64,000 nt of DNA from an uncultured Bacteroidales bacterium (GTDB lineage: Bacteria; Bacteroidota; Bacteroidia; Bacteroidales; Bacteroidaceae). The number at the start of each line of letters is the position of its first letter. Position 1 is the stretch's first letter. Location of the stretch: the NCBI GenBank assembly GCA_902781515.1, contig CACZJU010000012.1, forward strand, positions 1 through 64,000, read 5' to 3'. Shown here in pieces: positions 18,076 through 25,784 of the stretch. A program made the translations under genes and the position numbers. Below the pieces are notes generated by a model. It saw only the letters and a program-made list of their open reading frames with translations, made no database searches and was not told the DNA's origin.

Positions 18076-19092
18076 ATGATAGAGAAGATTAAAGCACTTA
18101 TTGAGGAAATCAATGCCCTGCATGCTTCTAACGCCGAGGAGGTTGAGGCTCTGCGCATTAAATATCTTAGTAAAAAGGGCGAGGTAAATGCCCTGATGAC
18201 CGATTTCCGCAATGTCCCCGCTGAGATGAAGAAAGAGGTGGGAATGCGTATCAACGAACTTAAAGCATGTGCCTTGGATAAAATCAACTCCCTGCGTGAT
18301 GCAATGCAGGTGGCAGAAGTCGCTGGTGGCGATGTTGATCTTACTCGTACTCCATACCCCGTGCAACTTGGTACACGTCATCCGCTGACACTTGTCAAAA
18401 ACGAGATAGTGGACATTTTCTCCCGTCTTGGATTTACTTTGGCAGAAGGACCAGAAGTAGAAGACGATTGGCACGTTTACTCGTCTATGAATTTTGCTGA
18501 TGACCATCCAGCACGTGATATGCAGGACACATTCTTTGTGGAGGCCCACCCAGATATAATTCTGCGTTCGCATACTAGTTCGGTACAGGCACGTACAATG
18601 GAGCGCCAGCAGCCTCCCATCCGTGTTATCTGCCCTGGTCGTGTATATCGCAACGAGGCCATTTCTGCTCGTGCCCACTGTTTCTTCCACCAGGTAGAGG
18701 GACTTTATATCGATAAGAATGTATCGTTCGCAGACCTTAAGCAGGTTCTGTTGCTCTTTGCACAGGAAATGTTCGGTACCGATACCAAGATACGTCTTCG
18801 CCCATCTTATTTCCCCTTTACAGAACCTTCTGCTGAAATGGATGTATCATGCACCATTTGCGGAGGCAAGGGCTGCTCGATGTGTAAGGGTGCCGGTTGG
18901 TTGGAGATTCTGGGCTGCGGAATGGTTGACCCTGCTGTTCTTGAGGCCAATGGCATTGATAGTTCAGTATATACCGGATATGCCTTTGGAATGGGCATAG
19001 AGCGTATTGCCAACTTGAAATATCAGGTAAAAGACCTGCGTCTATTCTCTGAGAATGATGTGCGTTTTCTCGATGAATTTAAGAGTGCCTGA
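18076..19092 (+). CDS. pheS: Phenylalanyl-tRNA synthetase alpha subunit
   Basis: Catalytic subunit of the alpha2-beta2 enzyme that charges tRNA-Phe. The 338-residue protein starts with the coiled-coil arm (MIEKIKALIEEINALHASN). The class II motifs follow: PGRVYRNEAISARAHCFFHQ (motif 2) near residue 190, FHQVEGLYIDKNVSFADL, the FPFTEPSAEMDV patch and GYAFGMGIERIANLKY (motif 3) near the end. A cysteine-rich stretch, CTICGGKGCSMCKGAGW, near residue 260 is a normal feature of many PheS proteins. pheT is not adjacent. The gene ends in its own terminator. Confidence 0.96.
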   Translation: MIEKIKALIEEINALHASNAEEVEALRIKYLSKKGEVNALMTDFRNVPAEMKKEVGMRINELKACALDKINSLRDAMQVAEVAGGDVDLTRTPYPVQLGTRHPLTLVKNEIVDIFSRLGFTLAEGPEVEDDWHVYSSMNFADDHPARDMQDTFFVEAHPDIILRSHTSSVQARTMERQQPPIRVICPGRVYRNEAISARAHCFFHQVEGLYIDKNVSFADLKQVLLLFAQEMFGTDTKIRLRPSYFPFTEPSAEMDVSCTICGGKGCSMCKGAGWLEILGCGMVDPAVLEANGIDSSVYTGYAFGMGIERIANLKYQVKDLRLFSENDVRFLDEFKSA

Positions 19093-19113
19093 TTGACAAA
19101 TATCAAGAAAACT

Positions 19114-19146
19114 GCGCATTCCTGCATAAAGGAGTGCGCTTTTTTT
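19114..19146 (+). terminator. Terminator of pheS
   Basis: GCGCATTCC (19114-19122) pairs with GGAGTGCGC (19131-19139), followed by seven T. The T-run also supplies the -33 TTTG of the next promoter, so the two transcripts are back to back. Confidence 0.85.
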
Positions 19147-19174
19147 GTGCATTTCAGAAATGTCCGTACCTTTG
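19144..19174 (+). promoter_or_regulatory. Promoter of the small RNA (TTTG-19-TACCTTTG)
   Basis: TTTG at 19144-19147, an exact 19-nt spacer, and TACCTTTG at 19167-19174. This is one of the best promoter matches in the window, yet no ORF follows it on the plus strand before a terminator. Confidence 0.75.
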
Positions 19175-19179
19175 CATCG

Positions 19180-19293
19180 TCATCAAGAAATAAAGAGATA
19201 GTTTAGTTAGTAAATTATAGTTGTTAGTTTTTAAGGTAAGATTGTTTTCATGGTTTAGCCGTTCGATGTCGTGAGATATCGGACGGTTTTTTT
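19180..19293 (+). ncRNA. Candidate free-standing small RNA (about 114 nt)
   Basis: A complete small transcription unit lies between the pheS terminator and the convergent sdaA gene: consensus promoter, about 114 nt without a usable ORF, then a strong intrinsic terminator with a 12-bp stem (CCGTTCGATGTC / GATATCGGACGG, loop GTGA, seven T). The AT-rich body (AGTTTAGTTAGTAAATTATA) is flanked by short purine tracts. The size would fit a regulatory RNA or a 6S-type RNA, but I cannot assign a family from the sequence alone. Confidence 0.6.
19259..19293 (+). terminator. Terminator of the small RNA
   Basis: A 12-bp stem with a GTGA loop, followed by TTTTTTT. The opposite strand lacks a comparable T-run, so it terminates plus-strand transcripts. 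Confidence 0.85.
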
Positions 19294-19335
19294 ATAAAGA
19301 ACTATTAATGTTTGTGGGGATAGTGGGGGGTAGGA

Positions 19336-20529
19336 CTATATCTTTGCAAGGCCGCCCTGAGATGTTTCCTTGTAGAGAGATGGGAGGTCGTGACCAGTTT
19401 GCTTCATTACTTGGACTACACGGTCGAAAGAGACACGGTGCTGTCCGTCGGAGAGTGAGGCATAAAAGTTAGCATCAAGAGCACGTGCAGCCGCGAAGGC
19501 ATTGCGCTCGATGCAGGGGATTTGCACAAGACCGCACACAGGGTCGCACGTCATACCCAAATGGTGCTCCAGTCCCATCTCTGCGGCATACTCGATTTGA
19601 TTCACGCTTCCACCGAACAACTGGCAGGCTGCTGCTGCCGCCATAGCACTGGCAACACCGACCTCACCTTGGCAACCTACGTCGGCTCCGCTAATACTTG
19701 CATTGTGTTTAACTAAGTTGCCTAAAAGCCCGGCAGAAGCGAGTGCATGTAGGATACGCTCTTCGCTGAAGCTATGACCGCTACTGAGATGATATAGCAC
19801 GCCGGGGAGCACGCCACACGAACCACACGTTGGTGCAGTGGCAATTACTCCACCAGAGGCATTCTCCTCGCTGACAGCAAGTGCGTAGGCAAATACAAGT
19901 CCTGCGCTCTGCAGATTAGCTTTATAACCCTTAGCCTTGGTGTAATAGACAGGAGCCTTACGCTGAAGACCAAGCGGTCCGGGTAGCACTCCCTCGCGAT
20001 TGATACCGCGTTCCACAGCCTCCTGCATAACCTTCCATACCTCACGCAGGTAGTCCCAGATCTCTGTGCCCTCGTACTGTTCCACGTATTCCCATAGTGA
20101 GCAACCTGTTTCGTGGCACCAGAAGATAATCTCGTCCATAGTCGTCAGCGGATAAACCTGCCGGTGGTCAATCTCATCACCTGGACCTTGCGACAGCGCA
20201 CCTCCACCGATGCTATATACAGTCCACTCATCGAATAGCGAACCGTCTGGCTGACGCACTGCGAACTTCATAGCATTTGGGTGGTATGGTAGCCGTGTCT
20301 CAGGCTCCCAATGCAGGTCCACAGGTCCTTGTTGCTCAAGCACTCGCAGGATAGCCACGTCAGTCATGTGTCCCTTACCCGTAGCTGCCAACGAACCATA
20401 CAATACAACATCGAAGGCCGTAGCCTCGGGATGTCGTTCGAGATAGCGCTTGGCTGCCGATTGCGGCCCCATAGTGTGGCTGCTTGACGGTCCAATTCCT
20501 ATGCGATATAAATGCCTAAGCGATTCCAT
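19336..20529 (-). CDS. sdaA: L-serine ammonia-lyase (iron-sulfur dependent)
   Basis: Deaminates L-serine to pyruvate. The 397-residue single-chain enzyme has an N-terminal beta-type domain (GIGPSSSHTMGPQSAA near residue 12, GSLAATGKGHMTDVA) fused to the alpha-type catalytic domain. Cysteines that can bind the [4Fe-4S] cluster are in APTCGSCGVLPG (near 232), SGADVGCQGEVG (near 280) and GMTCDPVCGLVQIPC (near 325). It starts four nt after the prs stop and is the last gene of the thiE-like/prs/sdaA operon. Confidence 0.95.
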   Translation of the reverse strand: MESLRHLYRIGIGPSSSHTMGPQSAAKRYLERHPEATAFDVVLYGSLAATGKGHMTDVAILRVLEQQGPVDLHWEPETRLPYHPNAMKFAVRQPDGSLFDEWTVYSIGGGALSQGPGDEIDHRQVYPLTTMDEIIFWCHETGCSLWEYVEQYEGTEIWDYLREVWKVMQEAVERGINREGVLPGPLGLQRKAPVYYTKAKGYKANLQSAGLVFAYALAVSEENASGGVIATAPTCGSCGVLPGVLYHLSSGHSFSEERILHALASAGLLGNLVKHNASISGADVGCQGEVGVASAMAAAAACQLFGGSVNQIEYAAEMGLEHHLGMTCDPVCGLVQIPCIERNAFAAARALDANFYASLSDGQHRVSFDRVVQVMKQTGHDLPSLYKETSQGGLAKI

Positions 20530-20532
20530 TAA

Positions 20533-21468
20533 TTAGATTAGGTATTGGTCGCTGATACTCTCATTGTTGATGACACGACTTATAGTTGATGCTATAAGAT
20601 CTGCCACGCTCAACTGCTTCACCTTTGCACATTTGCCTCGGTAAGGAATTGAGTCCGTAAACACCATCTCCACGAGCGGGCTCTTCTCAACTCTCTCGTC
20701 TGCAGGGTCACTCATTATGCAATGACTGGCGATTGCGCGGACACTCTTTGCACCATTCTCCATCATCAATTGTGCAGCCTTGGTAATAGTGCCACCTGTA
20801 TCCACAATGTCGTCCAGTAGAACCACGTTGGCATCCTGTACTTCACCGATAATCTGCATAGTGGCAACCTCATTGGGACGGCGTCTTGTTTTATTGCACA
20901 TCACCAGCGGACACTGCAGGAACTTACTGTACGTAGATGCACGTTTCGAACCGCCGACGTCGGGAGTTGCAATCACCAAGTTCTCGAGGTTCAGGCTCTG
21001 GATATAGGGTAGCATAACGCTGGAGGCATAAAGATGGTCCACTGGAATATCAAAGAATCCCTGCTCCTGGTCGGCATGAAGGTCCATTGTAATCAGGCGA
21101 TGAATGCCTGCTACGCTAAGCATGTCTGCAACAAGTTTAGCACCAATGGCTACACGGGGACGGTCCTTACGGTCTTGACGCGCCCAGCCGAAGTATGGAA
21201 TCACCGCGTTTATCGTCCGTGCAGATGCACGCTTGGCGGCATCAACCATCAGCAACAGTTCCATAAGGTTGTCGGCGTTGGGGAACGTTGACTGAACTAA
21301 AAATACGTCACGTCCACGGATGCTCTCCTCGTAACTTACGGAGAATTCACCGTCGGCAAAGCGGGTTATTACCAGATTGCCCAGAGGACAATCCAAAGAG
21401 GCACAGATTTTTTCGGCCAAATAGCGCGATTTTGTGCCACTAAAGACCAGAAATTGTTTGTTCTGCAT
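20533..21468 (-). CDS. prs: Ribose-phosphate pyrophosphokinase (PRPP synthetase)
   Basis: Makes PRPP from ribose 5-phosphate and ATP, feeding nucleotide, histidine and tryptophan synthesis. The 311-residue product has the family's usual length. Visible signatures include FSGTKSRYLAEKICASL at the N-terminus, YFGWARQDRKDRPR near residue 95, the cation-binding DLHADQEQGFFDIPVDHL near 128 and the PRPP loop VVLLDDIVDTGGTITKA near 215. The start at 21468 (MQNKQFLVFSG) is chosen over 21513 because family members begin at this point. A HAD or phosphate regulator is not adjacent. Confidence 0.95.
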   Translation of the reverse strand: MQNKQFLVFSGTKSRYLAEKICASLDCPLGNLVITRFADGEFSVSYEESIRGRDVFLVQSTFPNADNLMELLLMVDAAKRASARTINAVIPYFGWARQDRKDRPRVAIGAKLVADMLSVAGIHRLITMDLHADQEQGFFDIPVDHLYASSVMLPYIQSLNLENLVIATPDVGGSKRASTYSKFLQCPLVMCNKTRRRPNEVATMQIIGEVQDANVVLLDDIVDTGGTITKAAQLMMENGAKSVRAIASHCIMSDPADERVEKSPLVEMVFTDSIPYRGKCAKVKQLSVADLIASTISRVINNESISDQYLI

Positions 21469-21519
21469 AATGATATTGGTGGAGTGTTTTATATTATCTT
21501 TTACCCTTAGCAACTAAAC

Positions 21520-22128
21520 TTACTCGGTTATTTGACGAAGTTTGCGGAAGTGAGCGATGAGGTCCTTGAAGTCATAGCCCCGGTGTATGTTGAAGCGCTT
21601 CCAAAGGTCTCCACGTATAACCACGCCGCCAAAGCCGAACTGCTTTATCTCATTGATATTTTCAAGCGATATGCCTCCCTGAGCCATCACGTGCTTGTCG
21701 ATGATGCCTTGTCTGGTGGCTAAATGCAAATCTTCAGCGGTGAATCGTGATACATACGTTGGTTCCGATATGCTGTCATATACGTTCTTCAGTATTACGT
21801 ATTTGCTTTTGGGCTTCAGTTCCTTTACCTCTTCCAGTGTATAGCATGTACGGCTCACCATGTCGTGATAGTCGGGTGGAGCTGTCGGATTATGGTGACT
21901 CAGATGTATCCCCATGAGGTTGAACTCCTCTTTCAGGTAGAAATGGTCGTGAACCACTATGCGTTTGTGGTACTCTTCCGGAAGTAAGGTGAGTAATCGT
22001 TCGCAGAACACCGGCTCACTATTAGGTTTACGAAGATGCAGAATATCCAGTCCTTCCTCGAAGAGAGTCAACAATATCTTGTCTTCCTCAATAAAGAAAT
22101 CGGGTGATGTAAGTAGGATTAGTTTCAT
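21520..22128 (-). CDS. Thiamine-phosphate synthase / TenI-like protein
   Basis: A 202-residue TIM-barrel protein of the ThiE/TenI superfamily. MKLILLTSPDFFIEEDKI opens the barrel, followed by GLDILHLRKPN, IVVHDHFYLKEEFNLMGIHLS and VMAQGGISLENINEIKQFGFGGVVIRG, the expected phosphate-binding end. ThiE enzymes have a Q-R/L-R-x-K motif and a CHS turn, which here read HLRKPN and RTCYTLEE. It may be a catalytically altered TenI-like protein rather than true ThiE. The start at 22128 is fixed by the -7 box at 22150-22157. First gene of the operon with prs and sdaA. Confidence 0.7.
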   Translation of the reverse strand: MKLILLTSPDFFIEEDKILLTLFEEGLDILHLRKPNSEPVFCERLLTLLPEEYHKRIVVHDHFYLKEEFNLMGIHLSHHNPTAPPDYHDMVSRTCYTLEEVKELKPKSKYVILKNVYDSISEPTYVSRFTAEDLHLATRQGIIDKHVMAQGGISLENINEIKQFGFGGVVIRGDLWKRFNIHRGYDFKDLIAHFRKLRQITE

Positions 22129-22149
22129 GTCGTCCTGTAAATTCTTGGG

Positions 22150-22157
22150 CAAAGATA
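22150..22157 (-). promoter_or_regulatory. -7 box of the thiE-like/prs/sdaA operon
   Basis: CAAAGATA reads TATCTTTG on the minus strand, 22 nt upstream of the ATG at 22128. The in-frame ATG at 22152 overlaps the box and is excluded. Confidence 0.55.
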
Positions 22158-22195
22158 CAATTTCGCGAGCGATTTTCCAAAAATATTTGAGCCTT

Positions 22196-23362
22196 TTATT
22201 GCTGCGATATGTTTTTCGCCACTATATACCCTGTAGTCCAGGCGGCCTGAAGATTGAAGCCACCTGTTATTGCATCAATGTCCAACACTTCACCGGCTGC
22301 GTAGATATTTGGGAAACGTTTCAGAGCCAAAGTCTTGGAATTTATTTCGGAAAGTGCTATGCCTCCGCAAGTTACGAATTCTGCCTTGTGCGCACATCGT
22401 CCTGTCATTGGGTATGTGTCCGCCGTAAGTACGCTAGTCAATCGGTTCATCTCTTTTTGATTAAGAGCATTCCATCTCTGGCTTTCAGCTATTCCTGCAC
22501 GGTGCAGAAGATACTGCCAGTGGCGTGCAGTCAAGTGGCGAGGATGCTCATTCGTCACCATCTTACCCTCGCGAGCATATTGCCTTAGTCTCTCACGCAC
22601 CTCCTCTTCGTTAGCTCCCCTCATCCAGTTGACGTTCAAAGTAGCTTTGTACCCCTGTTCTGCCAAGTGTCGTGCGGCATACGATGACAAACGCAATACT
22701 GCTGGACCGCTCATACCGAAGTGCGTTATCAATAGTATGCCTCGCCCCTCGAACTTACTTCCAGCAATACCTATCTTTACATCTTCCACCACCGTACCAC
22801 TTAGCTCGTGAAGTCCCTTGTCCTCGATGTTTAAGGCAAAGAGCGATGGAACAGGCTCAACAACTTTCAGTTCTAATGGCTCCAGAAACGATATACCAGC
22901 TTTGCGTGGACTGCCTCCTGTGGTTACAACAATACGGTCATAATCCTCCGGCAATGTATCTATCTTGCATCTTGTCCTAACTTCTATTCCACCTTCGCGC
23001 ATCAATCGAGCCAGTGTGCCAACAATCTCCATTGCGTCTTGCGAGCAAGGAAACACACAACTGTCCTCTTGTACGGTCAGCTTCACTCCTTCCTTCTCCC
23101 ACCAACGCATAGTCTCCCGTGGGCCGAACTCTCGGAATAGTCGCTCCATCAGTCTGAAACCTCGCGGATAAGCCTCTTTCATCTGTCCGATATCCTCGAA
23201 GGTATTTGTCAGATTGCACCTGCCTCCTCCCGTGATAGAAAGCTTCGCCATTGGCTTGTTTGCACGTTCGAAGACCGTTATGTCCACGTCCTTCATCCTT
23301 CGTCGCAGGTTCACAGCGCAGAAACATCCTGCCGCTCCGCCTCCTATAATTGCAACTTTCAT
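22196..23362 (-). CDS. HI0933-family flavoprotein (NAD(P)/FAD-dependent oxidoreductase)
   Basis: Cytoplasmic flavoprotein of 388 residues. The FAD-binding dinucleotide fold VAIIGGGAAGCFCAVNLRRR is at the N-terminus. The family hallmark SITGGGRCNLTNT is near residue 42, VVTTGGSPRKAG near 146, and the C-terminal FAD contact NIYAAGEVLDIDAITGGFNLQAAWTTG near 350. No substrate is firmly known for this family. It is transcribed divergently from rmuC, with a -7 box (TATCTTTG, minus strand) at 23367-23374, only a few nt from the ATG, so the leader is extremely short. Confidence 0.88.
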   Translation of the reverse strand: MKVAIIGGGAAGCFCAVNLRRRMKDVDITVFERANKPMAKLSITGGGRCNLTNTFEDIGQMKEAYPRGFRLMERLFREFGPRETMRWWEKEGVKLTVQEDSCVFPCSQDAMEIVGTLARLMREGGIEVRTRCKIDTLPEDYDRIVVTTGGSPRKAGISFLEPLELKVVEPVPSLFALNIEDKGLHELSGTVVEDVKIGIAGSKFEGRGILLITHFGMSGPAVLRLSSYAARHLAEQGYKATLNVNWMRGANEEEVRERLRQYAREGKMVTNEHPRHLTARHWQYLLHRAGIAESQRWNALNQKEMNRLTSVLTADTYPMTGRCAHKAEFVTCGGIALSEINSKTLALKRFPNIYAAGEVLDIDAITGGFNLQAAWTTGYIVAKNISQQ

Positions 23363-23366
23363 GCCA

Positions 23367-23374
23367 CAAAGATA
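23367..23374 (-). promoter_or_regulatory. -7 box of the HI0933-family gene
   Basis: CAAAGATA reads TATCTTTG on the minus strand, five nt before the ATG at 23362. Transcription would then start at or about the ATG, giving a leaderless or near-leaderless mRNA. Confidence 0.45.
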
Positions 23375-23395
23375 TAAAAAGTTGAGAGTTTAAAG

Positions 23396-23425
23396 TTGAG
23401 AGTTGAGAGTTTTTTCTTATTTTTG
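23396..23425 (+). promoter_or_regulatory. Promoter of rmuC (TTG-19-TATTTTTG)
   Basis: TTG at 23396-23398, a 19-nt spacer and TATTTTTG at 23418-23425, 17 nt before the rmuC ATG. The spacer consists of AGTTGAGAGTT-type repeats, so the repeat forms part of the promoter. Confidence 0.6.
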
Positions 23426-23442
23426 CAGAAATTTGAAGACGT

Positions 23443-24783
23443 ATGATTGCTTTATATATAATAATAGGTATAGTACTCGGTATAGCAGTTTCTGCCTACT
23501 TTATCGCCCGACTGCGTACACGCAATGCTGTATTACTGCAGAAGTGTTCCCATCTCAATGAGTCGCTAACCCTTCAAGCTTCTCAGACCCAACGCTATGT
23601 CGATGAACTCAAGGAGCAGCATCAACGCCAGCTCGAAAAAGCGGAGTTGCAATATAAAGATGCTTTGAATCAGCTCCATCATCAACACGAAGAGCTAACA
23701 GCCAAGCAGATGCAGCTCATCAAGGAACAGATGAACACAGCATCGGAGCATATTCTTAAAGAACGGGCCGAACAACTTTCCGTTGCCAATAAGGAGCAGT
23801 TGGCAGGCATTCTCAATCCCCTGCAAACCAATATCCAGCAGATGCGTGAGGCTGTGGAAAAGAGCGATCGTGAGCAAACTGCTACGATGCAACGCCTCGA
23901 TGCAAGCATCAAAACCTCTTTCCAGTTGAGTCGTGAGGTGGGGGAGCGTGCAGATAAATTAGCGCAGGCCCTTACTGGAGAGAATAAGACCCAAGGCAAT
24001 TTTGGCGAACTGAAACTGAAACAACTGCTTGAGGATATGGGGCTTGAAGAAGGAGTTCAGTTCGAACTGCAGGAAACCATGAAGGATAAGGACGGTAATA
24101 CCATCTATGAAGAGGAGGGACACCGTATGATTCCTGATGCAATCCTGCATTTCCCCGACCAGAGAGATGTTATCATCGACTCCAAGATGTCCTTCACAGC
24201 CTTTGAGGACTATCATAATGCCGATACCGACGACCAGCGTCAGGAAGCCCTCGTCCGTCACATTGCCAGCATGAGGTCACATGTGAATGAACTTTCGAAG
24301 AAAAACTACTCGCGCTACATCAAGGACAATCGCGCTCGACTTGATTTCGTTCTTATGTACGTGTTTTCGGAGTCGGCTCTCCAACTCGCTCTCTCAAATG
24401 CCCCAACCTTATGGAAAGAAGCTTACGACAAGGGCGTTGTAATATCCGGTTCCCAGAATCTCTACATGATGCTGCGAGTATTGGAGATGACTTGGCGACA
24501 GGTGCGTCAGGTAGAAAACCAACAGCAAATCATGCGTTGTGCCGATGAACTCGTCAATCGTGTCCAGCTCTTTGCCGAAAGGATGGATGATGTAAAGCGT
24601 CAGTTCGATAAGACCAATGAAGCCTTCCTTAAAGTAGAGGCCAGCACAGCCGATAGCGGACAAAGCATCATAGTTACGGCTCGTCAACTTCTTCGTATGG
24701 GTGCTACGGAGAATCCCAAACGCAAGAAATCCCTCAAAGAAGCTCAAACACCTTCCGAAACACCCGAAATCGCCTCTGAATAA
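23443..24783 (+). CDS. rmuC: RmuC-family DNA recombination protein
   Basis: RmuC limits inversions and recombination at short inverted repeats in E. coli. This 446-residue protein has an N-terminal membrane helix (MIALYIIIGIVLGIAVSAYF) and a long glutamine/glutamate-rich coiled coil to about residue 180. The conserved nuclease-like domain follows, with NFGELKLKQLLEDMG near 185, DVIIDSKMSFTAFEDY near 243 and MMLRVLEMTWRQ near 342. The C-terminal tail is charged. It is monocistronic from its own promoter. The presence of rmuC in a repeat-rich genome is worth noting, but no functional link is shown. Confidence 0.9.
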   Translation: MIALYIIIGIVLGIAVSAYFIARLRTRNAVLLQKCSHLNESLTLQASQTQRYVDELKEQHQRQLEKAELQYKDALNQLHHQHEELTAKQMQLIKEQMNTASEHILKERAEQLSVANKEQLAGILNPLQTNIQQMREAVEKSDREQTATMQRLDASIKTSFQLSREVGERADKLAQALTGENKTQGNFGELKLKQLLEDMGLEEGVQFELQETMKDKDGNTIYEEEGHRMIPDAILHFPDQRDVIIDSKMSFTAFEDYHNADTDDQRQEALVRHIASMRSHVNELSKKNYSRYIKDNRARLDFVLMYVFSESALQLALSNAPTLWKEAYDKGVVISGSQNLYMMLRVLEMTWRQVRQVENQQQIMRCADELVNRVQLFAERMDDVKRQFDKTNEAFLKVEASTADSGQSIIVTARQLLRMGATENPKRKKSLKEAQTPSETPEIASE

Positions 24784-24804
24784 TAAATATTTATGCATTA
24801 TGCA

Positions 24805-24834
24805 TTGTGCATTGTGAATTATTTCGTACCTTTG
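24805..24834 (+). promoter_or_regulatory. Promoter of rpsP (TTG-19-TACCTTTG)
   Basis: TTG at 24805-24807, a 19-nt spacer and TACCTTTG at 24827-24834, giving a leader of about 50 nt before the rpsP ATG. The upstream part is a GCATTATGCATTGTG low-complexity repeat also seen at 34523-34545. Confidence 0.7.
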
Positions 24835-24890
24835 CGGCCAATGTCACGAGATGGCAGAAATTTCAAACCTATTAAATAAAATTTTAACTA

Positions 24891-25439
24891 ATGGCAACAA
24901 AAATTAGATTACAGCGCCACGGTCGCAAAGGCTATGCCTTCTATAGCATCGTGATTGCTGATGTAAGAGCTCCACGTGATGGTAAGTTTACAGAGAAGAT
25001 TGGTACTTACAATCCCAACACCAATCCTGCCACTGTAGATTTGAAATTCGATCGTGCTCTTTATTGGGTAGAGTGTGGTGCACAGCCCACTGATACCGTA
25101 CGTAACATCCTCAGCCGCGAAGGTGTATACCTGATGAAGCATCTGAAGGGTGGTGTAAAGAAGGGCGCATTCGATGAGGCTGCTGCCGAAGCAAAGTTCG
25201 AGGCTTGGAAGGCTGACCGCCAGAAGGGTCTTGCTGCTGCTGAAGCAAAACTCGCCGCCGACAAGAAGGCTGCTGCCGCAGCTCGCATGGAAGCCGAGAA
25301 GCAGGCCAACGCAAAGGTTCAGGAGAAGGTAGCCCAGAAGCGTGCTGCCGAAGCTGCTGCTAAGGCTGAGGCTGAAGCTGCTGCTGCATCAGAGAACACC
25401 GAAACTACAGAGACCAACGCTGAAGCTACCGAGGCTTAA
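24891..25439 (+). CDS. rpsP: Small ribosomal subunit protein bS16, C-terminally extended
   Basis: Ribosomal protein of the 30S body. The first 80 or so residues are canonical bS16: [39 protein letters not shown] and [20 protein letters not shown]. The protein then continues to 182 residues with a lysine/alanine/glutamate-rich helical tail (residues about 110-182, [20 protein letters not shown]), roughly double the length of E. coli bS16. Similar tails are common in Bacteroidetes. ATG at 24891 is unambiguous. Monocistronic, with its own promoter and terminator. Confidence 0.95.
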   Translation: MATKIRLQRHGRKGYAFYSIVIADVRAPRDGKFTEKIGTYNPNTNPATVDLKFDRALYWVECGAQPTDTVRNILSREGVYLMKHLKGGVKKGAFDEAAAEAKFEAWKADRQKGLAAAEAKLAADKKAAAAARMEAEKQANAKVQEKVAQKRAAEAAAKAEAEAAAASENTETTETNAEATEA

Positions 25440-25491
25440 GCTTTAATCAAGTTAAAAATTTTATTCTAATAGATTTTTCCAAACACAGCAG

Positions 25492-25526
25492 GAGGGCTCA
25501 GCCGTGAGGTTGGGCCCTCTTATATT
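25492..25526 (+). terminator. Terminator of rpsP
   Basis: GAGGGCTCAGCC pairs with GGTTGGGCCCTC around a GTGA loop, followed by a T/A-rich run (TTATATTTTATATT). It lies 52 nt past the rpsP stop codon. Confidence 0.75.
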
Positions 25527-25551
25527 TTATATTAAAAAATCGGTCGAAAGT

Positions 25552-25582
25552 TTTGTGCATTCGTCTTTTATTCGTACCTTTG
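25552..25582 (+). promoter_or_regulatory. Promoter of tRNA-Pro (TTTG-19-TACCTTTG)
   Basis: TTTG at 25552-25555, a 19-nt spacer and TACCTTTG at 25575-25582, 28 nt upstream of the mature tRNA. Same arrangement as the small-RNA promoter. Confidence 0.75.
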
Positions 25583-25610
25583 CACTCGCTTTCAGGAAAC
25601 AGAGAGCAAT

Positions 25611-25683
25611 CGGGGTGTAGCGCAGTTGGTAGCGTTCCTGGTTTGGGACCAGGCGGTCGCCCGTTCGAGTCGGGTCGCCCCGA
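25611..25683 (+). tRNA. tRNA-Pro (anticodon UGG)
   Basis: A cloverleaf can be drawn. The acceptor stem CGGGGTG pairs with CGCCCCG, the D arm is GCGC..GCGT, and the anticodon stem CCTGG/CCAGG encloses loop TTTGGGA with anticodon TGG. The T arm is CCCG-TTCGAGT-CGGG and the discriminator base is A. No CCA is encoded. Confidence 0.95.
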
Positions 25684-25784
25684 CAATTAATTGAAGATTG
25701 AAAATTGAAAATTGTAGTTAGCCAAGGGCTATATTAAGTCTTATGCGAAACTCGACGTTCAATATTCAATCTTCAATTTTCAAT
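25684..25784. repeat. Inverted ATTGAAGATTGAAAATTG repeats between tRNA-Pro and MATE gene
   Basis: GAAGATTGAAAATTGAAAA (25692-25713) and the inverted counterpart TTCAATCTTCAATTTTCAAT (25764-25783) flank a spacer of about 50 nt. Another family of short inverted-end elements; its right end touches the MATE start codon. An in-frame ATG at 25743 lies inside it. Confidence 0.6.

Noticed and set aside
18001-18690. Minus-strand frame of 229 codons opposite pheS
   Set aside because: It is antisense to a clear pheS with class II synthetase motifs and has no recognisable features.
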